From DALYLB01 sp033763135 (GTDB lineage: Bacteria; Acidobacteriota; Blastocatellia; RBC074), in the NCBI GenBank assembly GCA_033763135.1, contig JANRKY010000219.1, positions 13,993 through 77,992 of the forward strand: a DNA stretch of 64,000 bases, read 5' to 3'. The notes below the pieces were generated by a model. The model was not told the DNA's origin and did not search any database. It saw nothing but the letters and a program-made list of their open reading frames with translations. Each line of letters begins with the position of its first letter. The stretch's first letter is position 1. Position numbers and translations under genes: made by a program. Below, one piece after another: positions 34,138 through 43,439 of the stretch.

Positions 34138-36480
34138 TCAATTTGCGAAAATGATTCCGGCCACGGTTCCCGCCGGCACGTATTCATCGAAGCGCGCGCG
34201 CAGATTGACGACGCGCTGGGGAAAATAGAGATCGTGATGGACGCCCATCTCGGCGCCGTCTTCCGCGCCGCGCTCGATCTCTTCCGGGGCATCGAGCGGC
34301 AAACGGCAATACCCCGATGAGCCGTATCGTTTGCTTTCGAAGTGAGGCGTCAAGCGTTCCGATTCGCGGGTGCGGGCAACTTCAATGTCGGCATCCAAAG
34401 CAGCCGGAAGAATTGGCGAGGGCGCCGCCTTCGCAGCGTCGCGCAGGTCCTGCTCGGCTCGCTGCAGGGTGAGATCCGGTTCGCAATGAAACCGGCGCGG
34501 GGTTCGGGATCCGGGCGTCACATAGCAAAAGCGCAGACAGCCGATCTGGCTTCGCGCGACGAAGACCTTGCCGTCGAAGATCGTATCCTGGCCGAGTTGA
34601 ATCGCGTGCGCCTGGACCGAGCCAATCACCGTGCAGCGTTCGATGGTCAGCACCGCGTGCGCGACGGGGCATCCCGGAGCGCCGAGAGCTTCGAGATCGG
34701 GATGCGTGGCATCGAGGATGCTGTCCTTGAGATGAATGCAGATGGGATCGAGCCGAAACTCGCCGGCGATCCCCTGGCATCCGGCCTTTTGCAGTTCTTT
34801 TTCCGGGACGCTGGCGCTCTTCCCGTGCGGAGGCTCGGGCAGTTCGGGCACGACCTCAATCGTCCCAAGAATGCTCTGCTCGATCCGCAAGTGAAGGTTC
34901 GGGCTGGAAACAACCAGACTCGCTTCGTTGGATCGCGCCGGTTCGCAGTCGGGCTTCAGGCCCCAGCCGGGCACGAGCGTCGAATGGCGAATGACGACTT
35001 CGGCAAGGTCGCCTTCGAGGCGCATGCCACGGCCATAAACCAGGATCCCGTCGAGCGTGAAGCGGCTCCCCGCCTCTCCCATCACTCGCAGCGAGTCCGG
35101 CGCGGCGGGGTTTCGGTCGAGCAGATGAATCACAGGACGTGCGCGATTGGCGGCGCGAAGCTGGAGACTCTGCTTCTCTCCGATTCGAAGATTGAGCGCT
35201 TCCGAATAGACATCGCTATCCAGAATTTCGATCACGGCGTTCTGAAACCGCACGCGCATCGACTCCGGCGTCCCCGCGTTCTTTTCCAGATCCGAATCCC
35301 ACTTCGCGAGGGCGTCATTGATCGTTCGATACGGCCCTGCGCCACCAACCTGATACAACACGTGTTCCGTCGGTTGCGCGAGTTCGCGATCATACTCGCC
35401 CCCACCGATCGCCATCGGGGCGCCATAATGGTACGAAACCTTGATCCCCTCCTTCGGCAATTGATTCAGCGGAAAGGCAAATCGGCCGAGAACGGGATCG
35501 ACTGCAACATGGCCATCCGGCGGCAAGTAGGCCCACCCCGAGAGGTCGGCGGGGAGGATGCGCTCCGATGGAATCGGCGAAAACACAATCTCGGCCTCGG
35601 GTTTTCCTTTCTTCCCCACGGCCTTGTCCGGAGCCTTCGCCTTGCGCTTGCCTTCATAGATGACAAGGCTCTTTCCGTCACCGTAATACTCGTGAAGCCG
35701 CGCCTCGAAAGCCCTGCGGCGAATCGGCGTCGGCAGGTTCGTTTCCCCTGCGATCTGCGTGGGATCGGTCTCCGGCCGCGGTCGATTCATCAGCGGCATA
35801 TCGATTCCAAGAATATTGAACGTGTAGCAGTGTGCGCCCGCCGATTCCACGCACTGCGGGGGCGTATTGGTCGCGGAAAACACGCTCATCCGCCAGACGA
35901 AAAGACCGAGATTCGGGAGGTTGTAACGCCCTCGGACATCCACGCTGTGGGGCAATCGATCGAACGGGCCGTTAAGCAGATCGAGCGCTTCCATCTCGCG
36001 AAGATCCACGCTTGCCCGGCGCGCAGGCATCCCGCCGTGCAGCGATGAGGCCATCGCCGTCAGACCCGAAAACTCCACCGCCCGCGCGGGCCACCCGGCA
36101 ACATCCGCCGCCAGTTCTTCCAGTAACGCCAGCGTCCCTTTTCGCCGACGATTGCGAATCGAATCGGCCACGTCTCGACGCGGAATCAGAATCTTGTTGC
36201 GCGCACGCGCGGACTGCGTGCTCGGGGCTGACGGCTCCCCGGCCTCATGCACCTGCCGGTAGCCGACCAGATCGCCGATATACGGAACCACCCAGTCCTC
36301 GCAGGTCTCGATGAACCAGTTGTCGTACATCCGCTGAATGTCTTCTTCAACCAGATTGACCTGCTCAGCGATCACCTGCAGCAAGGCCCGCAGCGGATAG
36401 CCCTGTTCGCCATCCCGAATGCGATGGATCGCCGGCAGCAGCCGATAAAGACGGTCGAGTTTGTCGTTCGTTTCCAGCAT
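34138..36480 (-). CDS. gpI-like baseplate protein with C-terminal beta-helix region
   Basis: A 780-residue protein. The N-terminal 110 residues (LYRLLPAIHRIRDGEQGYPL to WVVPYIGDLVGYR) match the tail protein I family that closes the baseplate wedge. From about residue 370 onward the sequence has regularly spaced short strands (IEILDSDVYSEALNLRIGEK, then LRIEQSILGTIEV and VLTIERCTVIGS) that look like a right-handed beta-helix. The ending GAEMGVHHDLYFPQRVVNLR and AGTVAGIIFAN is typical of long eCIS versions. It may combine a wedge function with an exposed receptor-contact part. Confidence 0.78.
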   Translation of the reverse strand: MLETNDKLDRLYRLLPAIHRIRDGEQGYPLRALLQVIAEQVNLVEEDIQRMYDNWFIETCEDWVVPYIGDLVGYRQVHEAGEPSAPSTQSARARNKILIPRRDVADSIRNRRRKGTLALLEELAADVAGWPARAVEFSGLTAMASSLHGGMPARRASVDLREMEALDLLNGPFDRLPHSVDVRGRYNLPNLGLFVWRMSVFSATNTPPQCVESAGAHCYTFNILGIDMPLMNRPRPETDPTQIAGETNLPTPIRRRAFEARLHEYYGDGKSLVIYEGKRKAKAPDKAVGKKGKPEAEIVFSPIPSERILPADLSGWAYLPPDGHVAVDPVLGRFAFPLNQLPKEGIKVSYHYGAPMAIGGGEYDRELAQPTEHVLYQVGGAGPYRTINDALAKWDSDLEKNAGTPESMRVRFQNAVIEILDSDVYSEALNLRIGEKQSLQLRAANRARPVIHLLDRNPAAPDSLRVMGEAGSRFTLDGILVYGRGMRLEGDLAEVVIRHSTLVPGWGLKPDCEPARSNEASLVVSSPNLHLRIEQSILGTIEVVPELPEPPHGKSASVPEKELQKAGCQGIAGEFRLDPICIHLKDSILDATHPDLEALGAPGCPVAHAVLTIERCTVIGSVQAHAIQLGQDTIFDGKVFVARSQIGCLRFCYVTPGSRTPRRFHCEPDLTLQRAEQDLRDAAKAAPSPILPAALDADIEVARTRESERLTPHFESKRYGSSGYCRLPLDAPEEIERGAEDGAEMGVHHDLYFPQRVVNLRARFDEYVPAGTVAGIIFAN

Positions 36481-36499
36481 GACGTCGGTCTCCTGCTCG

Positions 36500-39400
36500 C
36501 TATTGCTCCAGATTCAGGATCATCGTTTCGGCGATGTTTGCCGCGAAATAGGCGATCTGCGCTGGGCGCTCATGCCCGTTCGCGGGCAGGAGGACCGGCA
36601 CCCGCGGGCTGGCGATGATATCGCCGATCCGATCCGAGATTTCGGATGGCGTGATCAATTGCCCTTCCAGCTTTTCCGGCACGCCGCCGAATGCATCCAC
36701 ATCCACGTAGGCCACGCCGCGCACACGCTGGATCACGCTGATCACCTCCCCCAGCATCGCATCCTGCCCCAATTCGCGACGCTCGAATCCAAAGGCATCG
36801 AGCAATGCAGCGCGAACCTGTTCTTTAACCTTCTCTCCCTGATATCCACGCTGGGTATACAGGCTCGCCTGCAATACCAGCAGCTTCAATTCGCGAACGG
36901 CGAGCGCGAGCGGCTGAAACGGCTCCCCGAATTCACGCAGCGCTCGCCGCAGGTTGATGAACAGATCCGAATTCTCGTCGATCGGGATATCGTCCGCACC
37001 CGCGATGGTGACGTGAACGAGTTGCCGATGGCCGTCAGAGATCCTCGCCGCATACGCCTTGCCGATGCCGGCAAAATTGCGGGAAAACGCGGCGTAATCC
37101 TCCACCGAGACCAGCCGATCGAGCGCCATCACGCCGAGCGGCGCATTCTTCCGCGCCAGATCACGGCTTTCGCGGTCGGCGCCGCCGCTCGAAGGCAAGG
37201 GATTCACCACGCCCTTGACCAATCCCCCCGGCGCCTTCGGCTGAGCGATCTGCCCGATCCGAACGTTTCCTGCCTTGCCGATGCCGCTTCGGTAGACGGC
37301 GCGAATATTCTCCGCCCCCGTCGGCAGGCGAGCGCCTTCCCGCCCGTTTCCAAAGATCAGCGTCGTCTTGTCGTCGTCTCCCGTCTTCGTGACAAACTTT
37401 CGATCCGCCGGTCCCAGACCAAAGATCGCGTCCGTCTCTTCCCACTGCACATCATTCACAAAAACCTGGAGCGAGCTTTCCGCCCCCTTCGGCGTCGCGG
37501 CCGCCGTATGCGTCAACGGCGGCGCCTTGAGCGTAAACGCCTGCAGGGCCTGGCTCCCATCGCCGCTCCCCAGCACTTCCCTCTTCGTTTCGCCATGCGT
37601 GGCTTTGACCACGTTGGCGTATATCGTCACGGTGTCTCGCTTGAAGCAGTAATTCAGCGGCGCGGCCAGGGTCAGAAAGGTATGATTTCGATCACCCGGC
37701 AGGGGAACGCTCCTTTGTTTCCCCGACGCAAAGACCAGCTGCACATCCTGCCGGACTTGCGAGATCATCGCCGCCTCGCTCGCCATCACTCCCTTGGCTC
37801 CTTCAACCATTCGTTCTCCCTGGATGATGATCCAGCGTCCTGTCTCCAGGCCGTCAATGTAGCCGTCGAGTTCCAGTTCGCCGTCGCAGACGCTTTCGAA
37901 GATTGGCTCCTCGGCGAGCGAAAGCTCTTCCGGCTGTACGTGAACGAAGGTGTTTCGCAGAAAGGATTCTGTCGAAGGCATGTTCTTCAAGCTTCCTGGC
38001 GGGAAAACAAGCTGCGTGACCGTCGCGGCCAGCACATCGAACGACATCGTCGCCTGCTTCACCCGATCAATTTTCACCGGCGTCAGAATGTGGGTCGCTT
38101 CGATCGAATTTTCGATGACAGCCCAGCTGTCCGCGACCACTTTTTCCTGGGTGTTGCTCAGCGGAAGCGTGTCCTGCTCGAGCAATCCGCCCCAGGCGGT
38201 CCCCGGCGTCGGCGCGGTAAAGGAAGTCGTAATGATGTTGGAAAATTCAGCATCAGGCGTGAAGGTCGCTTTTCCGGGAGACGAATGCGCGAACAATGCC
38301 GCCTTCTGTCGAAAGACGTACACCTTCAATTCCGGCAACGCGCCGATCTGCTGATTGGCCGCAGCCTGAGGCAGGATTGTTTTCAGCCGTGGCTCGAATG
38401 CCTCGAGCATTTTAAAGCCGCCGATCGAACCCGAGAGCGCCCCTTCCCCGCGCGCTCCTCCCTGAAACAAGGTCTGCGTTTTCTGCGTCAGGCTCTGGAA
38501 GCTCGCCGGCTGCAGCGAAGGCCTGGCCGCCAAGCTCGCCAGCGAGATCCCGCTCGCAAGCGTAGAGGCTCCGCTCTGAGAATCGCTGACGACCTCCGTA
38601 CTCACGATCTTAAGGATCTCCGCCTTGAGATCCGAAAGCCCTTCGGGAGGGGTCGCAACCTTGTCGAGTTCATCGATCATCCTCGCGCGAAGATTCTCGA
38701 CTCCGTCTTCGGGACTGAGCCCCGCAAATAGCTTGCCCAGGCGATCGCGGTGCTTCTTCGGAAATAGCGATTCGCGCTGCTCGAACAGACGCCGCGCAGC
38801 GTCTAGAAAAGCGATCGCCTGATGCGCCTTGGGCGTGGCCTGCAGCACGACGCGTGTTCGATTTTGCGGCGCCTGCGCCTCAACCGCGAGGATTCGTCGA
38901 AAATGCAGCATTTCCGACTTTGCATCGCCAAGAACAAAGAGAAGCGCGTCATTCGCCTTGAGGTTCAGGTCGCTCCGTTGAAAATAAAGATTGGTCGTCG
39001 ACTCCACCGTGCTTCGCGACAGATTCTGTGGTCGCGACATCCGAGGCTTGATCTGGTTCCAGGCCGCGCGAGCGCGAAGCGGTTCCGCCGTCTCGAAGGT
39101 CTGCGGCAGTTCATTCGCGCCGGGGATGGTGGCGGCGGCGGTCCCGGCGGGAATGATGGTTTCGTCCTTGAATGCCTCGTTAAGCATGAAGGCGAGAAAG
39201 ACGCTGGCCGAGACGCCGGGCTTCAGCGCGTAGCCCACAAGGCGAGCCAGTTCGAGAATCGAGCGGCGCTCGGTGGCGGTGCGCAGATAGCCTTCATTGG
39301 CGATGCGCTCCTGATAAAAGGTCATCACGTCGAGCATCGCCGCCGAGGCGTCGAGCAGCGCGATCGAAGGATCCGAGGCATCGCGCGTCTTGAGATTGCG

Positions 39401-39619
39401 CAGCGGGAAGAGCCTGGTCGCGTTGCCGTGCTCGTCCTTGACGACGGCGAAATGAGACGACAGCCTCGCCTTCATCGTCTCCAGAAAGCTGGAATGCGAG
39501 CCGATGCGCAGCTTCAGCTCGCCGAGCCCCGGACGATTGGCCGTCGGAAGCGGCGTCAGGAGTTCGATCCCTTCGCAACATCCGCACGTGCAGTTGGATT
39601 TCGAGGTGCAGCCGCTCAT
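36500..39619 (-). CDS. Baseplate J-like protein, Afp12-type (large)
   Basis: A 1039-residue protein of the putative baseplate assembly (gp6/J-like) family. It has a Cys-rich N-terminus MSGCTSKSNCTCGCCEG, then LDASAAMLDVMTFYQERIAN (about 89-108), which is the conserved helix of this family, and the J-like core near the C-terminus (RDLARKNAPLGVMALDRLVS and VEDYAAFSRNFAGIGKAYAA, about 815-855). The ATG overlaps the stop of the smaller J-like gene by four bases. It is expected to form the outer half of the baseplate wedge. The cysteines could bind a metal. Confidence 0.85.
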   Translation of the reverse strand: MSGCTSKSNCTCGCCEGIELLTPLPTANRPGLGELKLRIGSHSSFLETMKARLSSHFAVVKDEHGNATRLFPLRNLKTRDASDPSIALLDASAAMLDVMTFYQERIANEGYLRTATERRSILELARLVGYALKPGVSASVFLAFMLNEAFKDETIIPAGTAAATIPGANELPQTFETAEPLRARAAWNQIKPRMSRPQNLSRSTVESTTNLYFQRSDLNLKANDALLFVLGDAKSEMLHFRRILAVEAQAPQNRTRVVLQATPKAHQAIAFLDAARRLFEQRESLFPKKHRDRLGKLFAGLSPEDGVENLRARMIDELDKVATPPEGLSDLKAEILKIVSTEVVSDSQSGASTLASGISLASLAARPSLQPASFQSLTQKTQTLFQGGARGEGALSGSIGGFKMLEAFEPRLKTILPQAAANQQIGALPELKVYVFRQKAALFAHSSPGKATFTPDAEFSNIITTSFTAPTPGTAWGGLLEQDTLPLSNTQEKVVADSWAVIENSIEATHILTPVKIDRVKQATMSFDVLAATVTQLVFPPGSLKNMPSTESFLRNTFVHVQPEELSLAEEPIFESVCDGELELDGYIDGLETGRWIIIQGERMVEGAKGVMASEAAMISQVRQDVQLVFASGKQRSVPLPGDRNHTFLTLAAPLNYCFKRDTVTIYANVVKATHGETKREVLGSGDGSQALQAFTLKAPPLTHTAAATPKGAESSLQVFVNDVQWEETDAIFGLGPADRKFVTKTGDDDKTTLIFGNGREGARLPTGAENIRAVYRSGIGKAGNVRIGQIAQPKAPGGLVKGVVNPLPSSGGADRESRDLARKNAPLGVMALDRLVSVEDYAAFSRNFAGIGKAYAARISDGHRQLVHVTIAGADDIPIDENSDLFINLRRALREFGEPFQPLALAVRELKLLVLQASLYTQRGYQGEKVKEQVRAALLDAFGFERRELGQDAMLGEVISVIQRVRGVAYVDVDAFGGVPEKLEGQLITPSEISDRIGDIIASPRVPVLLPANGHERPAQIAYFAANIAETMILNLEQ

Positions 39620-42204
39620 CTTCCGCCTCCTACGTTCAGGATCAGTCTGCCGTGCTCGGGAAAGCTCGGATCATTGTCGCACTGCGCGATTTCGAAGGGT
39701 TGGATCGCCAGCACGCCCGACGCCGTAGCGTTCGTCCAGTCCTCGTCCATCCGCTGCAGTCGGTCGACCAATGCGTTTTCCACCCCTTCAACCTGGAAGG
39801 CGGCGGCCACCAGGGCGCTGAGAAAAACGCCGTCTCCAAAAGTCAGATTATCGGGATGGAAAAAGCCTTTCTTTCCATCCGCCATCGCGCGATTGCTGAA
39901 CAGCGCGAGCAGCGCCCCTTTGACGTATCCCGCCAGATAGAACGGCTTGACGCTGATCGTCATCTGAAGATCGAGCGGCACGCGCCGAGCCGGAATGACG
40001 CGCAATGCATGGCCAATGCGTCGATATCGATGAAGCCGGTCATTGATTTCGGCCAGCAGGGCGGGGGAGGCTTCTTCGAGACCGTAAGGATCGACAGCGA
40101 CGAAAAGTTCATACCCGCTCCCCGTCCAACGAAGTTGAGCCGCCGCGCGCTGAACGCGCGACGCAAACTCCCGCTCGACGATCGCGGCATAATCGGCCGG
40201 GTTGATGGCGCGCTGCAGGTCCTTGCGAATGGCGTAGGGCGCGAACAGTTTCGCCTCGGCCATCGGTTGCGGCATCTGTCCGCCGACGGCGGGCAGCGGA
40301 TTACGCACGTTGCGGATAGCGCCGTCGATGGCCCCGCTTCGCCCGACGAAATGGGCGATGGCCTCGCCGCCGACGTTTCCTGCCATGCCGCCTCCCAGGC
40401 GATAGTCGGCGCGAAACGTCATCCCGGCCTCCGGGCGTCGGCCAAGCTCGCCATCGCCGAACCGCAGATGCGCGCGCCCCTCATTGTCCGTCTCGACGAC
40501 AAAATGCTGCGCGGTTCCCGCGCTCGACAGCAGGTCGTATTCCGCCGTCCAGCGCACATCGCCCGCGATCGGCGGCGTTCCCGTCAGGTGGATTTGCGGG
40601 AGCGCCCGATGCGGGTCGCGCTGAAAAGCGCGCGCGGCCGGCGCGGACGAATCGAGCGGCTCGCTGAAAACCAGCGGCCCGTTCCGCAGCACCGGCTTGA
40701 AGCGCAACGGAACGACCTGCGTCTCGGCGAGAACGCCTTCGCCCGCGCAACGTTCGACGATCTCGCCCGTCTCGACGGGAGGCAACGTTTCCCAAACACT
40801 TGCGCCGTGATCGGCGAGAATGCAATTGCCCCGCGCGACGCTGACCGGATCGATCGTCGTGCAATCGGGCGGCTGGCCGGGCGCGGAGAGACAGAGCGGA
40901 AACGGCAGCGCGTCCTCGTCCGCCCATTCGATCTCAACCAGTTTCCGGCCGTTGACCGGATCGACATTCGCGCTCACCCGCGTCAAACGTACCGCATGCC
41001 GCCTGGCGGGATCCGCATCGGCCTCGCTTCCGGTTTCCGGACCGACGATCTCTTCGAAGAGGAGAACGTCGCCAGGCCTCAGATGCAGCGTCGGCTCTTT
41101 CATCGGGGGAGGCGCGACCGCCATGACGTCGACGACTGACTCGATCTCCGGCGGGCACGCCGGGTCTGCCGCCGACTCGGGCTCGACCGCTAGGTCACCG
41201 ACCAGCGAGGCCCGGGTCGTCCCCTTCCCCAGACAACATTGCTTGTCGCCCCAGGCATAAAATTCGATCCGATTATGCGATTCGTAGAAATGCGCCGCCC
41301 CCGTTCCCATCGGCTCGAAGACCTCAAACGCGGCGGCCGGCAGCTTCAGAAGCTCCGTGGCCGGAAGCGCGACCGGAGCATCCGATCGAACCTCTCGCAA
41401 ACTGGTCACAAAATAGAACTCCCGAAGATCGATCGACAGATCGCTCGCCACTTCCACGCAAATCCAGGCGCGCGCATTGCAGCCCTCGTGCAGCCGGTAA
41501 TCCACCAGCCGCGCGTGACGCCGCACCGAAATCCGCTGCCGCGCCGTATCGAGATAGGCTTCGGTCGCCACCGCATCCTGGAAATAGCTGAGGTAATCTC
41601 CCGTATAGGCCAGCAGCTCGACCAGCGTGATTCCAAGATCCGCCTCGTGACGCTCTTTCCAGTCCGGCATCACAACGGCCAACCGGTCCAGCATCAATTG
41701 CCGAAAGCTCGTGAAGTCTCTTGCCAGATAGTCGATCTCGGGTTCGCGCCGCGCTTCGGGCGGGCAGCTACAATCCGATTTGCAATCGAGATCACTGGCG
41801 CAATCGATCTTGAAGTTGAATTCGATCTGCCCATATCGCGGATCGAAGTCCGGATGCGGCATCAGACGGCCGTCTTTGTCTTTTTTGACAGCGCGCAATG
41901 TGTAATTGGAAAAATCGCCCGATCGATCGACCTTGATCTCTACGTAATCATCCAGCCCCTCGTGCTTATGCCTCTCGATCCTGGGCTCATCAACGATACG
42001 GATTCCGCGAATGCGCCGGCCGCCCTCGATCACGAGGTTCGTCTTGTCCAATTGCTTCGGCGCTTTGCCCAGGAAGACCGCGCGCAACGTGCGTTGCGTC
42101 TTGTCTTCCGGGACCACCTCCAGATAGTCGAATCCATGGAGATGGCTCTTCTGCCGCACCGTCTCGCGTCGCTCTTCTTTTTGGCAGACCAGACTGTTGT
42201 TCAT
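39616..42204 (-). CDS. Baseplate J-like protein, Afp11-type
   Basis: An 862-residue putative baseplate assembly protein. The N-terminal third has a four-cysteine stretch FKIDCASDLDCKSDCSCPPE (about 134-153), then EIDYLARDFTSFRQLMLDRL and DLGITLVELLAYTGDYLSYF (about 160-215), the diagnostic helices. The C-terminal J-like part includes NPADYAAIVEREFASRVQRA (about 675-694). I start at MNNSLVCQKEE with a GGGGGAAAGG box. Forms the inner wedge with the Afp12-type partner and gp25. Confidence 0.88.
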   Translation of the reverse strand: MNNSLVCQKEERRETVRQKSHLHGFDYLEVVPEDKTQRTLRAVFLGKAPKQLDKTNLVIEGGRRIRGIRIVDEPRIERHKHEGLDDYVEIKVDRSGDFSNYTLRAVKKDKDGRLMPHPDFDPRYGQIEFNFKIDCASDLDCKSDCSCPPEARREPEIDYLARDFTSFRQLMLDRLAVVMPDWKERHEADLGITLVELLAYTGDYLSYFQDAVATEAYLDTARQRISVRRHARLVDYRLHEGCNARAWICVEVASDLSIDLREFYFVTSLREVRSDAPVALPATELLKLPAAAFEVFEPMGTGAAHFYESHNRIEFYAWGDKQCCLGKGTTRASLVGDLAVEPESAADPACPPEIESVVDVMAVAPPPMKEPTLHLRPGDVLLFEEIVGPETGSEADADPARRHAVRLTRVSANVDPVNGRKLVEIEWADEDALPFPLCLSAPGQPPDCTTIDPVSVARGNCILADHGASVWETLPPVETGEIVERCAGEGVLAETQVVPLRFKPVLRNGPLVFSEPLDSSAPAARAFQRDPHRALPQIHLTGTPPIAGDVRWTAEYDLLSSAGTAQHFVVETDNEGRAHLRFGDGELGRRPEAGMTFRADYRLGGGMAGNVGGEAIAHFVGRSGAIDGAIRNVRNPLPAVGGQMPQPMAEAKLFAPYAIRKDLQRAINPADYAAIVEREFASRVQRAAAQLRWTGSGYELFVAVDPYGLEEASPALLAEINDRLHRYRRIGHALRVIPARRVPLDLQMTISVKPFYLAGYVKGALLALFSNRAMADGKKGFFHPDNLTFGDGVFLSALVAAAFQVEGVENALVDRLQRMDEDWTNATASGVLAIQPFEIAQCDNDPSFPEHGRLILNVGGGR

Positions 42205-42247
42205 ACCTTTCCCCCGGTTCCCGGCTCTCGGCAATCGCGCTTCCGCG

Positions 42248-42604
42248 CTAAATGGTTCGTTGGATGGTCGCGAGGCGGATCTCCTGCGTGCGCCGCACCA
42301 GATACTGTAAATGCAGCGTCAATTTCGAATCCTCGCTCGTCACTCGGAGGGCCTGAATCTCGACCACATCGCCAAGCCATCGCTCAACGCCGGCCTGCGC
42401 CGTGAACTGCAATGCGGCGGCGATCTCGGGGCTGTTGGGCGAGAAGATCATATGCAGCAGCCCGCTGCCGAAATCCGGCCGGTTCACGCGTTCTCCGGGA
42501 TTGGTCAGCAGCAGCTGTTCAATCATGTCGCGAATGTGTTCGTCATACTCCGCCGTTGCGGTCGTCCCGCGGCTGTCGAAACGACTGGGGAAGTCGATGT
42601 TCAT
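42248..42604 (-). CDS. gp25-like baseplate wedge protein
   Basis: A 118-residue protein of the gp25/W/lysozyme-like family. HIRDMIEQLLLTNPGERVNR PDFGSGL is the family core (about residues 23-49, with the key Arg and PxFGSGL), followed by two beta strands. It links sheath initiation to the baseplate wedge. The ATG overlaps the PAAR-like stop by one base, which fixes the start. Confidence 0.92.
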   Translation of the reverse strand: MNIDFPSRFDSRGTTATAEYDEHIRDMIEQLLLTNPGERVNRPDFGSGLLHMIFSPNSPEIAAALQFTAQAGVERWLGDVVEIQALRVTSEDSKLTLHLQYLVRRTQEIRLATIQRTI

Positions 42605-42924
42605 CACGTTCCTTTCACCCGCATCTGGGTAACGACGATATTCACGCCCGTCCCGTTGGGCGCACAGATCGCCTGACTGTCCTGCAGGACGACGAATCCG
42701 CCGCCGGCCTTCACGCGCGTCGCAACCACCGTCCACTGCGCCGTGACGCAGGGGCTCGGCCCGCCGCTGACATTGAACGGGCAGCCGGCGATCGAGTGCG
42801 TGTCCGCCTGTGTGACGATCTGCTGCCCGCCGACTTTGACCCTCGGATTGACCGTCACGGCTTGCGCCTGCCCGGCGTGCATGCACAGCACCGTGGCGCC
42901 CTGATGAAGCAGATAACCCGGCAT
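42604..42924 (-). CDS. PAAR-like spike tip protein
   Basis: A 106-residue small beta protein with MPGYLLHQGATVLCMHAGQA at the start and the cysteines at about 14, 48, 59 and 87, plus two histidines that could hold a metal at the point. The ATVxCxHxGQ start and IAGCPF and CVTAQW motifs resemble the DUF4280/PAAR-like tips. It would cap the gpV spike. It overlaps both neighbours by one base, so it is tightly coupled to spike and wedge genes. Confidence 0.8.
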   Translation of the reverse strand: MPGYLLHQGATVLCMHAGQAQAVTVNPRVKVGGQQIVTQADTHSIAGCPFNVSGGPSPCVTAQWTVVATRVKAGGGFVVLQDSQAICAPNGTGVNIVVTQMRVKGT

Positions 42925-43424
42925 TACGTCACCTCCAGTGCGGTGTCGTTGATCGAGACTGTCGGTCCGGACAGTTTGATCTTAGCGCCCTGCCCGTCAT
43001 CGATCTCGATTCCCTGGGAAGTGATCGCGATCTTCATCCCGTTGTTGGTTTCGATCGTGACGCCGCTCGCGCCCGCGGAATCGTCCAGCGTGATCGTGGC
43101 GGCATCGGTTTTGAAGACCTTTGTCGAAGGAGTCGGCGGCGTTCCCTGCTTTCCAGGCAGTTCGCTCTGCCTCGTCCAGAAACAACCGCTCCAGATCGGC
43201 AATCCGAGGTCGCCCCCTTCGAACTCCACCCAGACATTCGCGTCCGTCGGCGGAATCGCGTACCAACCGACGCCATTACCGGCGTAAGGAACGCTGGGCA
43301 TCGCCCAATGATCCTCGCTGCCGACGAGCACCGAGGGACAGCTGACCTTGACGCGCCCGAGAAACATCGGGTCGTTGTTGTCGACCACCGTTCCTCGATA
43401 TTTTCCAAAAAATAGCTGCTGCAT
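42924..43424 (-). CDS. gpV/gp5-like baseplate spike (OB-fold plus beta-needle)
   Basis: A 166-residue protein. The OB-fold part is at about residues 5-85 (GKYRGTVVDNNDPMFLGRVK, then PPTDANVWVEFEGGDLGLPI), typical of phage baseplate protein V. It is followed by a short repetitive beta-needle (ITLDDSAGASGVTIETNNGM, KIAITSQGIEIDDGQGAKI). In many eCIS, hub and spike are fused as one VgrG-like protein; here the hub is the next gene upstream. Confidence 0.9.
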   Translation of the reverse strand: MQQLFFGKYRGTVVDNNDPMFLGRVKVSCPSVLVGSEDHWAMPSVPYAGNGVGWYAIPPTDANVWVEFEGGDLGLPIWSGCFWTRQSELPGKQGTPPTPSTKVFKTDAATITLDDSAGASGVTIETNNGMKIAITSQGIEIDDGQGAKIKLSGPTVSINDTALEVT

Positions 43425-43439
43425 ACGGACGCTCGTTGG

